Shown piece after piece: positions 1-12,445 of a stretch of 64,000 nucleotides of DNA. Position 1 is the first letter of the stretch. Every line of letters begins with the position of its first letter. Made by a program: the position numbers and the translations under genes. The notes below the pieces were generated by a model. The model ran no database searches, was not told where the DNA came from, and was given only the letters and a program-made list of their open reading frames with translations. The stretch is from Mangifera indica (lineage: Eukaryota; Streptophyta; Magnoliopsida; Sapindales; Anacardiaceae), in contig NC_058143.1 in assembly GCF_011075055.1 (NCBI RefSeq), positions 10,493,057 to 10,557,056 on the forward strand, in the 5' to 3' direction.

Positions 1-930
1 TTTTGCCAAATGAATAAGGACACCCATCCCAATGATTGGGATGCCCATGCCCATGACAAAGACGCTTATCCCTTCACGTCTAAAGTATTTTGAAATTCTA
101 AAGGTGTAAGGTAGGATGCTCATCTCGAAAAAAGGGACGCCCATCCCTCAAGTGGTGCATTTAAAAAATTTGACTGTTGGATGTTTGATTCAAAGCCGCT
201 AAAGTCAAAATGTGTAAGTGGATGCCTGTCCCATCGTGTTTTCAAGGCCAAAACATCATTTTCAAAGCTCAATGGATACATTATCCCAACCAACTATCAC
301 TTAAGCTATTTCAGCCATCCAAGACTATAAATTGAAGACTCTTTGATAAGGAATGCATTAGAGAATAATAATGTAAAATCTTATACTGTTCTCTTCTCTA
401 AAATTCTCTCTAAAAGCTTATAACTCATATAATTGAGAGACAACTTACACCTAATCTTTGTAATAGCCTTGTAGAGGCATTTTACCCTCAAAATTTCTAT
501 ATTCAAACAAACTTGAGTGAAATCTCGAATAACTATTGAGTTGGGTAAAATCTTGGATCAACTAATAAACGTGGACGAAATCTTAGAGAATTATTATAAA
601 GGGGGGATTTTTTACTAGTAGAACTTCAAGTAGATTGCTTGAAGAAGTGGAAGTAGGAGACTTGGAAAAGAAAGCTCAAAACCACAATAAATCTTAAACA
701 TTTTCTTTCCCTCCTCCCTTTACTTTATGTATTATATTTATGTTATATGTTTTTGATAAATTGTTGAATATTATCTATGTTTGATTACTTGAGTAAACTT
801 TTTGGACATTAATTTAGTTTGAATATCTTTGTTGAAATTCTTTGTGAAATTGTGATTGAATGGAAATTTGTTCAAAATTTTTATTTGGTTAAAAACTTTT
901 AAACAATCCTATTCACCCTCTTCTAGGATT
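1..930 (+). repeat. Probable decayed LTR-retrotransposon LTR sequence
   Basis: No coding sequence is visible. The stretch contains a TATA-like motif (near 327), a long T-rich leader and, at about 905-930, a 'ctattcaccctcttctagg' tail. That tail resembles the ends of Copia-type (SIRE-like) LTRs as I remember them. The first 250 bases hold several degenerate copies of a 'ggatgcccatccc' motif. The left end lies outside the window and no target duplication was found, so the assignment rests on general resemblance only. Confidence 0.3.
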
Positions 931-934
931 ATTA

Positions 935-1340
935 GCCTTTTAGGGTTTTTTAAAGAAGAATAGGTGGGAATCGATATGTCAAACTAGTGTGGCTGCTCTT
1001 CGGCCAGAGAAGGAACTTCATCGCTAGAGAAGATGGGTGGGAAGGAAAAGTTGGCCTGAGAGGAACTTTGTCACCGGAGAAGACAAAAAGTGAAACCCTA
1101 GGGGGAAATGCATCTTTTCGAAGTTTAATCATGGGGAGAAAATTGTTAGTTTTCTAAAATAAGGGGGGAAAATAATATAAATTTTTAGGGTTTTAGAATT
1201 TAGTAGTAAAATGATGATTTTATCCTTGTCTCTAATAAAAGTTAGCCCATAAATAGGTGTTTAAGTTTTTAAACTATTACGAATGTGCTTTTAAGATTGC
1301 GGTAAAACTTGGATAGAAAATAGTCCTTTTGGCCATTTCA
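935..1340. mobile_element. Partial Mutator-like TIR element (right half)
   Basis: The right end (about 1313-1335, 'aaaatagtccttttggcc') and the interior ('aaaatgatgattttatc' at about 1208) match the right halves of the complete elements at 10523-11337 and 40049-40874. The interior also shares their 'gaac ttcatcgc...gagaag' type of sequence. No matching left TIR or target duplication was found. The copy is therefore called truncated. Confidence 0.45.
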
Positions 1341-1895
1341 AAAAACTATAAATCTGAATTATACATACACACACGGATATTTAGAAAAGATTAAAAGCTT
1401 GTTAAGTGCTCGAAAACTATGACTTATGATTGTTAAATTATAAACAAGCACAATCTACTTGTTATAGTTTGACAAATAACTTGTAAGGTTGATTATTAAG
1501 CTGTGTTAAAAGATTGTGTTCTTTTAATTGGTTAAAAAGGTCTCTGAAAGGTCATACTGCAATAATTCAAAAAATTACTCGATGTCTCAAATAATTTAAA
1601 ATGTGATTATAATTCACATAAGTTATCTCAAATAATTTAAAATGTGATTATACTGCATACCTGTAAACTTGCATGAAACTAGAACATTATATAATAAAAT
1701 GACGGTCAACTATGAACTTACTGAAACTTGAAGTTAAAACGACAAGCTTTGAAAATTTCCCTTTCTTTCTCTTTTCACATCTTTAAATCTGTCGATATTC
1801 TTGACCAGTAAAGCTAAGCATTATGACTTAAGAATCATAATCAACCATAAGAGTTTTGAAGCTTGAAGCTGCAAAGAAAAATTAACCTTCAAAAA
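1341..1895 (+). promoter_or_regulatory. Upstream region of the ABCG transporter gene
   Basis: This is AT-rich DNA with no recognisable ORF. A 25-base direct repeat ('tctcaaataatttaaaatg', near 1584 and 1623) is visible. The 5' UTR and core promoter must lie here, but I could not identify a convincing TATA box at a normal distance from the start codon. Confidence 0.4.
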
Positions 1896-4800
1896 ATGGC
1901 TCAAATGGTTGGTTCAGATGACATAGAGTCACTGAGAATCGAGTTGGCAGAGATTGGAAGGAGCCTGAGGTCTTCATTCAGGCGCCAAACATCAAATTTC
2001 AGAAGCGGCTCAGTCAGGAGTGACAATGATGCTGATATTGAATATGCTATGCAGTGGGCTACCATTGAGAGATTGCCTACTTATGACAGGCTGAAATCAT
2101 CCTTGTTCGATGTTGATACTGTAGGAAAAAGTGTGGTTGATGTAACCAAGCTTGATCCTCTTCAGAGGCACACTCTTATAGAGAAGCTCATCAAGCACAC
2201 TGAGCATGATAACCTCAAGTTGCTGAAGAAAATCAGAGCAAGAATTGACAAGTAAGTCTCTTGTAGCGGTTTCCGATAGATGAGTTGAATGATTACTGAT
2301 ATGCTTGGAAGCTCAATTTGTTACTGATTAAAACCTTGGAGGACATACACAATTCCATACCAGAAACCTTTATCTAATCTCACAGCAAAAACTTATACTT
2401 TATATTTGAGATCATTACGTAGTCCTGGTGCAAATAGGTGGGGGCTCTAAGTTAACTTCTTGTTAGTCACAGACGACCAACACTGCAATATCAAAATTAC
2501 CGCTTGTATAGTATGATAACAATTAAGATATATGAAGATGATTTCAATGCTAAATGATAGTAACCTTGAGAAACTACACCCTTAACAGAAGAGATTACAG
2601 AGCCAAAATCATATAAAACCTGCACCAGTGTCCCTTATCCGATTTCAGATAATCCTGTAACTTTTAGCAGTTTCTCGTAACAATTTTGTGAATTTGTTTT
2701 TAAAATTTACTCAATGCCTTTATTTATAATTTTTTTAATGTTTGTATAGACTTGTATACACACCAGTAATCTGATTTCAGTTTTGTAGAGTTGATGCTGA
2801 AATGCCCTTTGTGACGATAACTTAACTAATATGTTTGAGAGCTCAGTTTGCTATGTGTTTTTCTTGATTTTACTAATTCATTTTATATTTTGGTATGCGA
2901 AAAGCAAGTTGACCGATTAAGTAATATGTTTGAAAGCTCAATGTGTTACTTGTTATTTGTTAATCTGATTTTCGATTTTGTAGAGTTGGTGTAGAGTTGC
3001 CTTCTGTAGAGTTGAGATTTAAGAATTTGGGTGTGGACGCCGAGTGTGAGATTGTCCAGGGAAAGCCACTTCCAACTCTCTGGAATTCTGTAAAATCTTC
3101 ACTTTCTGTAAGTACTTTCATCTTCTGAAAAATGATTAGCCCATGCATTATTAGTTAATTGGACCTTTTTTTCACAGGTTTTTTCAAGGTTTCCAGGTAC
3201 CAAGTCAAAAGAAGCAAAGATAAACATCATTAATGATATCAGTGGCATCATAAAGCCTGGAAGGTATGTGCTTGAAATTTTATGTGGCAATATTTTGTTG
3301 TTATGGCTAAATCGTGGATAAAGACAGTGTTTATTGCTAGGAGAATTTTCTGCAGAGGAAAATTTGGAAAGTTGTTGGCAATAAGAAACTGAATCTGTAC
3401 TTAGTTTTGCTTGGGAGTCATTGCAGGATAACTCTTCTTCTTGGCCCCCCAGGTTGTGGGAAGACCACCCTTTTGAAGGCTCTCTCAGGAAATCTTGACA
3501 AATCTCTAGAGGTTTCATAATTTCTTTATGGTTCCTCGTCATTTTATTTTCAACTGGAATATTGCTGTATCGATTATCCAAGAAACTCATTCAATTATGA
3601 AGTGCCTAGATTACTTAATTCAGATATTGCTTGTAAAAGTTCACAAAACTTATGAAGCTGAAAGTTCTGTATTTCTTTTCAACAGGTGGCAGGGGAAATT
3701 TCCTACAACAGTTACAGGCTAGATGAGTTTGTTCCCCAAAAAACTTCAGCATATATAAGCCAAGAAGACCTGCACATAGCAGAAATGACAGTGAGGGAAA
3801 CACTCGACTTTTCAGCCCGATGTCAGGGTATTGGAAGCCGAGCAGGTAAGTCCCCTTAAGTTTAATTCAATGAATTCATATTAGTAGCTACCTTATCGAT
3901 TTTCAAAATTAATTGATAGTCACAAAAAGATCTCTCTTTTGCTTACACAGATATCATGCTCGAGGTCAGTAGAAGAGAGAAAGAAGCCGGAATTGTGCCA
4001 AATCCAGATGTGGATACTTATATGAAGGTAACTTTACCATTCTTGTCTAGGTTCATTCTATTTTTATTAGCTAAACGATATAACAATAGCGGTGCCCATA
4101 TTAATGGCTTGTTTTAACAGGCGACTTCTGTTGAAGGACTAAAAAGAACTCTTCAAACAGACTATGTTTTGAAGGTAATTTCTTTAATTTAGTTGTAAAT
4201 ATACTTTTTTAGTTAATTTTATAATTGTATTTGTGGCTTGCAAGATCCTTGGACTTGATATTTGTGCTGACACAATGGTTGGAGATGTCATGAGAAGAGG
4301 TATCTCTGGTGGTCAGAAAAAGAGATTGACTACAGGTAAATTTAGCACTGAGGTTGGTGGTTCATTAGTTAACCTCAAAGGATATTATGTGTACCTTTGA
4401 GGATCTATTTTTTGTTAAATTATGCAGGGGAAATGATTGTTGGTCCAACAAAAGTTCTAATGATGGATGAAATATCAAATGGTTTAGACAGTTCAACTGC
4501 ATATCAAATTGTTGCCTGCCTCCAGCAGATGGTGCATATCACAGATGCTACAGGACTGATTTCACTTCTTCAGCCGGCGCCTGAAACCTTTGAACTCTTT
4601 GACGACATCATTTTGATGACAGAAGGAAAGATTGTGTATCAAGGACCACGTGATAAGGTTATAGAGTTTTTTGAGGACTGTGGATTCAGGTGTCCTGAAA
4701 GAAAAGGTGTAGCTGACTTTCTCCAGGAGGTAATTGTATTACAAAAGCTAACAATCTTTTTTTTTTATTCTCAAATTTTAGTTCTTCACCTCTTTTATTT

Positions 4801-7800
4801 TTTGTTTGGCAGGTGATATCCAAGAAGGACCAAGCACAATACTGGTACCAGACAGAAGATCCCTATCATTATATTCCAGTTGATGTGTTCTGCCAGAATT
4901 TCAAGGAATCTTCTCTTGGTAAGAAGCTATATGAAGATCTCTCAGTGCCATTCGATAATTCGAAAAGCCAAAAGAATGCTCTTTCCTTCGATGTGTATTC
5001 TCTTTCGAAATGGCAATTGCTTAAAGCTTGCATGTCAAGGGAATTTCTTCTCATGAAGAGAAATTTTTTTCTCTATGCATTCAAAACCATCCAGGTTATG
5101 ATTTATCGTTTATAGCCTTTTATGATTTAACCTTTTGTGCATTGGCTCGTAAAATTTTTATATATGTAAGTGCTTTCTTGTTACAGATTATCATCATTGC
5201 ACTTATCACAATGACTGTCTTCATAAGGACTCGGATGGACATTGATGTTCTTCATGCCAGTTACTACATGGGAGCCCTGTTCTTCGGATTAGTAATACTT
5301 CTTGTTGATGGTATTCCAGAGTTGAGTATGACAACTCAAAGACTTCCTGTTTTCTATAAGCAGAGAGATCTGCGCTTCTACCCTGCTTGGGCATATGCAA
5401 TTCCAACAGCTATTCTGAAAGTTCCCCTTTCACTAATTGAATCTGTAGTTTGGACATGTCTTACCTACTATGTCATCGGATACACCCCTGAGGCCTCGAG
5501 GTAAGTTCCATGTGAGCACCATTTATAAACTTAGTTAATTCTGTCGAGCAAATGTTAGATTTCTGATATGTTTTTGTTTGCATTGATTTCAGGTTCTTCC
5601 GTCAGCTCATTCTACTTTTTGCTGTGCACTTGACATCATTATCCATGTTCCGATTTGTGGCATCAGTCTGCAAGACTGTAAGTGCTGCTATGACAGCTGG
5701 TGGTTTTGGACTATTACTAGTCATGATATTTGGCGGCTTCATTATCAAACATCGTAAGGATTTTGAGACGTTCTCATCTTTGATTGCTGAATTTTCACCC
5801 AAAGGGATAAACTTATCTTGTGTTTTCGGTTGCAGCCTCTATGCCAGTGTGGTTAAAGTGGGGTTTTTGGGTTTCTCCTCTTACATATGCAGAGATAGGT
5901 GTTTCTGGAAATGAATTTCTTGCTCCTCGGTGGCAAAAGGTGAGTCTCTCATTGCTGAAGTTATTACCTCTTTAAACTATCTTTTGCTGTCAAAGTAATC
6001 CATGAGCACAATGAATCTACCAGTTTATATCTGAAGAAAGAACCTGAATTCTTGATGTTATCATAGATGGTGCCTTCAAATGCTACAATAGGGAAAGCAA
6101 TACTTGACAGCCGCGGACTAAACTATGAAGGATATTTCTTATGGATATCACTTGGTGCCTTGTTCGGATTTGCTCTACTTTTCAACTTTGGCTTTGTCTT
6201 GGCCTTAAGCTTTTTGAAGCGTAAGCCATTTGTTCTGGCTTTCATGTTTTAACTTAAGAAAAATCATACTAGCACCAGTTTCTTAACTGAATTCCGAATG
6301 GAAATGCAGCTCCTGGATCATCTCGTACCATGATTTCACGGGAAAAATTTGCCAAGATACAAAGAAGGCCAAGTTCCAATGATGTCGATCTTGTTGAAGG
6401 AAATACTGGAAATAAACCTATTCAAGCATCTAATAAAGGTTAATTTAATTCCTCATTTTGTAGCCTGTTCTGTCATATTTGTATCCAATTTAATGTATGA
6501 CATTTCTTTAATGTTTTCAGGCAGGATGGTTTTACCTTTTCAACCACTAACACTAACATTTCAGAACATGAACTACTTTGTTGACACTCCTCTGGTACTC
6601 CTCATTAACCATTCTGGATTCGCCATCATTGCCTTTGTGGGATCAAATTGTAAAATTTTTACTTTGTTTTAGGAAATGAGAGAACAAGGCTTTGCAGACA
6701 AGAAACTCCAGCTACTTTCTGATGCTACAGGTGCATTAAGGCCTGGTGTTCTTACAGCACTAATGGGGATTAGTGGAGCTGGGAAAACCACTCTTTTTGA
6801 TGTTCTTGCAGGAAGAAAAACCACTGGCTATATTGAGGGGGATATTAAAATCGGTGGGTATCCAAAGGTTCAAGAAACATTTGCCAGAATTTCAGGTTAC
6901 TGTGAGCAAACTGACGTACATTCTCCTCGAATCACAGTAGGAGAATCTCTGATGTTTTCTGCATGGCTCCGGTTGTCTCCTGAGATTGACTCAAAAACTA
7001 AAGCTGTAAACACACCTTATATATGACATTTTCACACTTTGCATTGAAATAATGCAAGCTAATTGAAGTTGGTAATGGCTTATTCTGGCAGGCATTTGTA
7101 AATGAAGTCCTAGAGATCATTGAGCTTGATGAAATTAAGGATTCTTTAGTTGGCTTGCCAGGTGATGGTCTATCAACGGAGCAACGCAAGCGCCTCACAA
7201 TAGCTGTTGAACTTGTTGCCAATCCCTCTATAATCTTTATGGATGAACCCACAACTGGTTTAGATGCACGAGCAGCAGCGATTGTCATGCGAGTTGTGAA
7301 GAATGTAGTTGAGACTGGAAGGACAATTGTGTGCACTATCCACCAACCAAGTATTGACATATTTGAAGCATTTGACGAGGTAAAAAAATGGATTTTACAC
7401 CTTGTTAAATTCTGATATTTCTCGCTATCATTTCATTATGTTTTAAGGCTTTACTGATACGACAACCTGTCATATTTAGTTGATCCTTTTGAAAAGGGGT
7501 GGGCGTGTCGTCTATTCTGGAGAATTGGGAAGGCATTCCAGCAAGCTAATAGAATATTTCCAAGTTAGTTTTCTATGAATGTACTTGTCTGATGATATGC
7601 ATTTCCTCCTAAATTTTCTTGTGGCTTCTTGTACCTTTGACAAAACTGCTTTTTCAAACAGAGAATCAGTGGGGTAACGAAGATTAAGGATAATTATAAT
7701 CCGGCAACATGGATATTAGAACTCACTTCTCCATCTGCAGAAGCTGAACTTAATGTAGATTTTGCTGAAATATACAAAGATTCTGTTCTAAATGAGTAAG

Positions 7801-9061
7801 TTCACTTTCAAAGATTTCAGATGTGGTTGTGTGCAGTATGCTGAGTTTAATATTGTACTTATATAAAATTACTGTTTTGAAGGAAAAATAAAGAGCTTGT
7901 AAGGGAGTTGAGTTTTCCGCTTCCCGATTCAACAGATCTGCATTTCCCAACACGCTTCTCGCAAAACTTTTGGGGGCAATTCAAGAAGTGCCTATGGAAA
8001 CAGTACTTGTCTTATTGGAGAAGCCCATCATACAACTTGCATCGAATCACTCATGTATTGATAGCATCTGTTCTTTTTGGTGTACTCTTTTGGAACCAAG
8101 GAAGAAATATGTAAGTTCAAATTTACTTATTTATTTATCATCTTAATGGGATAACTTCTTGCTCAAGAAATTTCTTGCCTATTCCTTTCCAGGAATGACC
8201 AGCAGAGTTTATTCAACATATTCGGTGCATTATATGTTGCTGTAATATTCTTGGGCATAAACAACTGTTCATCGGTCATGTCATATGTTGCAACAGAGCG
8301 AACTGTTATGTATCGCGAAAAATTTGCAGGGATGTACTCCCCAAGGGCTTATGCATTTGCGCAGGTACAATAATCTTCACAACCAATTATATATTGGAAA
8401 AGCATAGTGAAATTTATCTTCTTATATAAGCATGCATGACTTGATTTTGCAGGTGGCAGTTGAAATTCCCTATATCTTTGTTCAAGCAATTTTGTTTGTA
8501 CTAATCACTTATCCGATGATGGGATTTTACTGGTCGGTGTATAAGATTTTCTGGAATTTGTATGCCATGTTCATGACAATGTTGTACTACAATTATTTGG
8601 GCATGCTTCTTGTGGCTTTGACACCAAATGAAATGGTTGCTGCTATTCTATCCTCAGTTTTCTATACTTTGTTCAATCTATTTTCGGGATTTGTCATGCC
8701 TCAACCGGTAGGTTACTAAACTCAACTAGGAAGCAGGATGATTGGAAATCAATATTTCATGTAAATTGAACAGAAACTACTGATAATTTTGCAGCAAATT
8801 CCGAAGTGGTGGATTTGGTTGTATTATTTAACTCCTACTTCGTGGACACTAAACGCTATGATCACTTCACAATATGGAGATATCAGCAAGGAAATTACTG
8901 TGTTTGGGGAATCAGTAAGTGTATCTTCCTTCATCAAAGATTATTTCGGTTTTCGCCATGATCGTTTGGCTATTACTGGTGTTGTTCTTGTTGCATTTCC
9001 CCTGTTCTATGCTTCTCTTTTTGCATATTTGATTGGACGGTTGAACTTTCTCAGAAGGTGA
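1896..9061 (+). CDS. ABCG37: PDR-type ABC transporter, ABCG33/ABCG37 (PDR9) clade, intact 24-exon gene
   Basis: Full-size ABCG plasma-membrane exporter with the order NBD1-TMD1-NBD2-TMD2. Exons: 1896-2251, 2984-3107, 3178-3263, 3427-3511, 3686-3845, 3951-4027, 4121-4174, 4245-4335, 4428-4729, 4813-5094, 5187-5500, 5593-5753, 5836-5939, 6067-6220, 6310-6438, 6521-6594, 6673-7005, 7092-7379, 7480-7563, 7662-7795, 7883-8110, 8193-8364, 8453-8707, 8795-9061. They sum to 1438 codons (1437 aa), close to Arabidopsis ABCG37 (about 1450). NBD1 shows Walker [10 protein letters not shown] (about 195), signature ISGGQ (334-338) and MMDE (356-359). NBD2 shows GISGAGKTT (883), GLSTEQ (988) and FMDEP (1011-1015). 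The N-terminus ([20 protein letters not shown]) is typical of this clade. The first ATG is used; only a TTG lies upstream in frame. Arabidopsis ABCG37 exports auxin precursors and phenolics such as coumarins from roots. Whether this is the ABCG33 or the ABCG37 orthologue is not settled. Two acceptors are AAG rather than CAG/TAG (exons 8 and 21). Confidence 0.93.
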
Positions 9062-10512
9062 AACGTTTGGAGAGGATGCAAATTACTACAATATCACAGT
9101 AAATGGTTATGCTGTAACTTTTTAAAATTTGCATCTAACATAACATATTCCTAGCAATGATATTTTTACTACTTTATCTCCTACTTCATTGTTAATTTTG
9201 ATTTGTTTTACTTTTTAACTTTTTGGAGCTTCAAATTGTTATACCTTTCAACAAAATGTCTCCTTGAAAATTGGCTATCTATAGAAGCAAGATTCATTGA
9301 GTTGTCAGCCTTTGGTATATCAAAAAACAAAAGTCGATAAACGTAAAGATTATTCACTGAGGAGTAAGATAATCACATGAATGATTCTCAAAATGAATTG
9401 ATTTAGTAAAACAAAATTACTAGTGAATTGATTACATTTTTGCTCTAAGTCTAATACACGTTTTCATTACCAAAAATGTATCAATGCCCCTACTTACGAG
9501 TCATTGCTTCGATAGCAAAGATAAATGGTTTTATACAAGATTCAAGCTACATTATAATTGAAGAAGTACATATCTTAATTTTCTCGATTATAGATTATGA
9601 ATTTTGATTATCACTTTCGAATTGTGTCTTTTTGCATATACAACTCCCATATATATGATTCTAAAATTAGTATATGATAGTCAAGACATAGTTGTTTGCT
9701 TGACATAGAATCAGTATACGTCAATGTAAAGAGGACATAAATAATGATACACAAATAAAATCTCTATTAATTTGTTATAGACAAAATTTCTTTTATACAT
9801 ATAATCCATTAGCTTTAGGGCACTAACATGATAGGTGTGTTGCGTCCCATATCGTGTATCGTATCATATGATAAGTCTTTTAAAAAATAAAATCATAAAA
9901 TATTAATGAAATCATAAAAAATTTTAATTGACATATCATCGTTTTGAAAAATATTACAAACAATTTTAAAAATTTTAAATTTCTTATATATATCCTTACT
10001 ACATCATCATTTTCTCTAAAACAGTATATTAATTTGTATATGTAATATACATCATATCATATGATATATTTATTATATTATATTAATTTAATATATTTTA
10101 TGATATATATTATTTTTTTATCTATATTGTATTGTGTTGTAAGATACTAATAACTATAGACACTAAAATTAATATGTATCAAGTATGTGACCATTTGTTC
10201 TTTTCGTAAGTATAAGGTTAAAATTTGATTGAAGTAGCCTCCAGCATTATTAGACCTTAACCTTTTTTGATTTCAACATTAAGTTGAGTTTGTATCATGA
10301 TATGAACATTTGAGAGAATTGTATTGATATTATAGTAATTTATGTTTTGAGTAGAAAAATCCAAAATACTTCAGTGCAATCATAAAAAAACAACACAAAT
10401 CATCGACTATGTACACCTTTTTGTATAGGGGCAAAGTTGCTCGAAAATTATAGGATATAAGGTACATCTTTAGGTATGGGCCGGGCGCAGGGGTAATTTC
10501 AAAAGTCTCCAA
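9062..10512. other. 3' flank of the transporter gene and AT-rich intergenic DNA
   Basis: The 3' UTR of the ABCG gene probably ends within the first hundred or so bases. After that the DNA is AT-rich with ATATAT-type runs (about 10020-10110) and no supported gene. The minus-strand ORFs at 10330-10655 are short, match nothing I know and partly overlap the TIR element. Confidence 0.5.
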
Positions 10513-10522
10513 TACCAACAAT

Positions 10523-11337
10523 GGAAAGGACTATTTCCCACCCAAATTTTAGGCATTCCCAAACCTATACCTATGAGAGATGAAAAACTCTTTCTCCCAC
10601 CCATAGCCAAACTTTTGTTAATTTTTTCTATTAAAATTAAGAATAAAATAATCATTTTACTGTTTATATTATAAAGTTATAAAACTTATTACAGCCCACG
10701 TCCCCAGGTTTTAAAAACTAATATTTCACCTTTACCTAAAGTTTTTAAACTTTGAAAAATAATATTTTAAAACTCAGTTGCCCCCCATAACTTTAAAAAA
10801 TAGCAATTTCATCTCTATTCTTCAACTTCATTTTTCGATGTCATCTCCGACCTCCTCCTTTTGGTGTGGCAATGGTGATGCAATAAAGAGATCTTCATCT
10901 TCTCGTCACACGATATCTCTCTTCGTCGCATCACCCAGACGATGAAGTCATCATCCTTCGTCTGTTCTTCCAAATCTGGATTATGCTTCATTGTCCAGAT
11001 CTGGGCGATGAAGAGTAGTTCTTTGTAGTTAGAGATGAGAGATCGGTAGAATGCATCAGCTGTCAGTGGTGGCCGAAGAAGGAAACAAATCTTAGGGGTG
11101 AAATTTAAACTTTTCAAACTTTGAGGATGGGTTGAGGTGTTAGTTTTTAAAACTTGGAGGGGGAATGATAAAATTTTAACGTTTTAAAGTTTATAGGTAA
11201 AATGATGATTTTATCTCTGTTTCTAACTGCAATTTTAAATGGCAGTTTGACCATGGGTGAGAGAAAGAGTTTTACATTTCTCATAGGTGTAGGTTTGAGA
11301 ATGACCTAAAATTTGAGTGGGAAATAGTCCTTTTCCC
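10523..11337. mobile_element. Non-autonomous Mutator-like TIR element (complete, 815 bp)
   Basis: A 10-bp direct target duplication, TACCAACAAT, lies at 10513-10522 and 11338-11347. The element's ends are inverted repeats of about 100 bp. The left begins GGAAAGGACTATTTCCCACC; the right end, reverse-complemented, begins GGGAAAAGGACTATTTCCCA. Long TIRs with a 9-10 bp duplication are the hallmark of Mutator-like elements. There is no transposase; the minus-strand ORF at 10815-11117 is not recognised. The interior repeats 'gatgaag...gatctgg' type sequence that may be captured host DNA. Confidence 0.88.
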
Positions 11338-11347
11338 TACCAACAAT

Positions 11348-12145
11348 AGTAGTTGATGAACTGTGACAATTTTTTTTTGTTACTCCAACAAGATGTATAT
11401 GTTTTTAAATTTTTGTGATAAATAGACGTGATCAATTGCGCCCAATTTATGATCCAAGAGTTGCCATTAATTTCATCCAAGACGAATGGAAATATAAAAC
11501 TCACCTGAATGTGCCAATAAGTCTGTGCTTCAGGGTTTTTCTAAGGATCCCAGAAAAGATTCAACTTCTCAATTTCATTAGAATTAATTCTCACTTGTTC
11601 CAAAAACTTTTCTTCCTCTAGTTAACCGGCAATTTAGTATGCTTGTCTCTGATTCTAAAGAGAAGGAAACAATGTAAACACAAAATAATTACAATCGATT
11701 CTAATTATTCTTAACTGATCTCATATTTATAATTATTCCTAACAAAACAATGTAAACATCAACCATGACAAATGTTTTCTCCTATTATCTCTTCAAACAT
11801 TGGACAATCTCTTTCATGCCAACTCCAAATTACCCAGAAAAAGATTCGTCTTTGCCTTCTTCATTTACCAGAAGTTGTAAAAGCAATCTCTTGGAGTAAA
11901 CAGTACAATTTTTGCCTCGGTGCAAAATTTAACCCACATAGAAGGCCAATCTCCAAGAGCTGAGCCAGAAAGCTTGAAAACTAAAATTGTAACTATCATT
12001 CAAAATCACTCTCAGATTGTTCAGAAATATACTAACAAAAACAACTATTGAAGCAAATGTAGATCAATAATCATCATTATAACATTGCAACAAAGAAATG
12101 CATCAATAATAAAATTAATAATAATAATAATAATAATACATCAAT
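11348..12145. other. Intergenic DNA with a short TAA microsatellite
   Basis: Two short ORFs (11415-11621 and 11772-11963, plus strand) are present, but neither resembles a known family. A (TAA)n microsatellite lies at about 12107-12139. The 3' end of the SAM synthetase transcript (minus strand) probably lies near or beyond the right edge of this stretch. Confidence 0.5.
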
Positions 12146-12445
12146 ACCGCTGCACAACTGAACCATTCTAGCTCCCTATTACATGTTCCTACTCATATGG
12201 GTATCAATCACGGCAGCTCTCTCTAAATTTTTCAGTGACAACAACTCAGGACCGCATATATCCTTTTTGTATACATATGGCACAGGCATATAAAAGAAAT
12301 CGCAAGGTTGAAATAAAAAAGAATTACAAACAAGAAAAACACAATGACACCAAAACAATATCTCAAACTCTTCAGTTAAGCTGCGAGTGGAGAGAATAAG
12401 CATGGCATATTATTGACCACCTCAAAGTATTGAAAGGCACCCTTT
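12146..12445 (-). other. Probable 3' UTR of SAM synthetase
   Basis: This is T- and C-rich DNA (on the transcribed strand) directly after the stop codon, without a supported ORF. The end of the transcript is not marked clearly. The length fits a plant 3' UTR of 200-300 bases. Confidence 0.4.

Noticed and set aside
2960..3590. Minus-strand ORFs opposite the first ABCG exons
   Set aside because: They are shadows of conserved coding exons on the plus strand and have no homology of their own.
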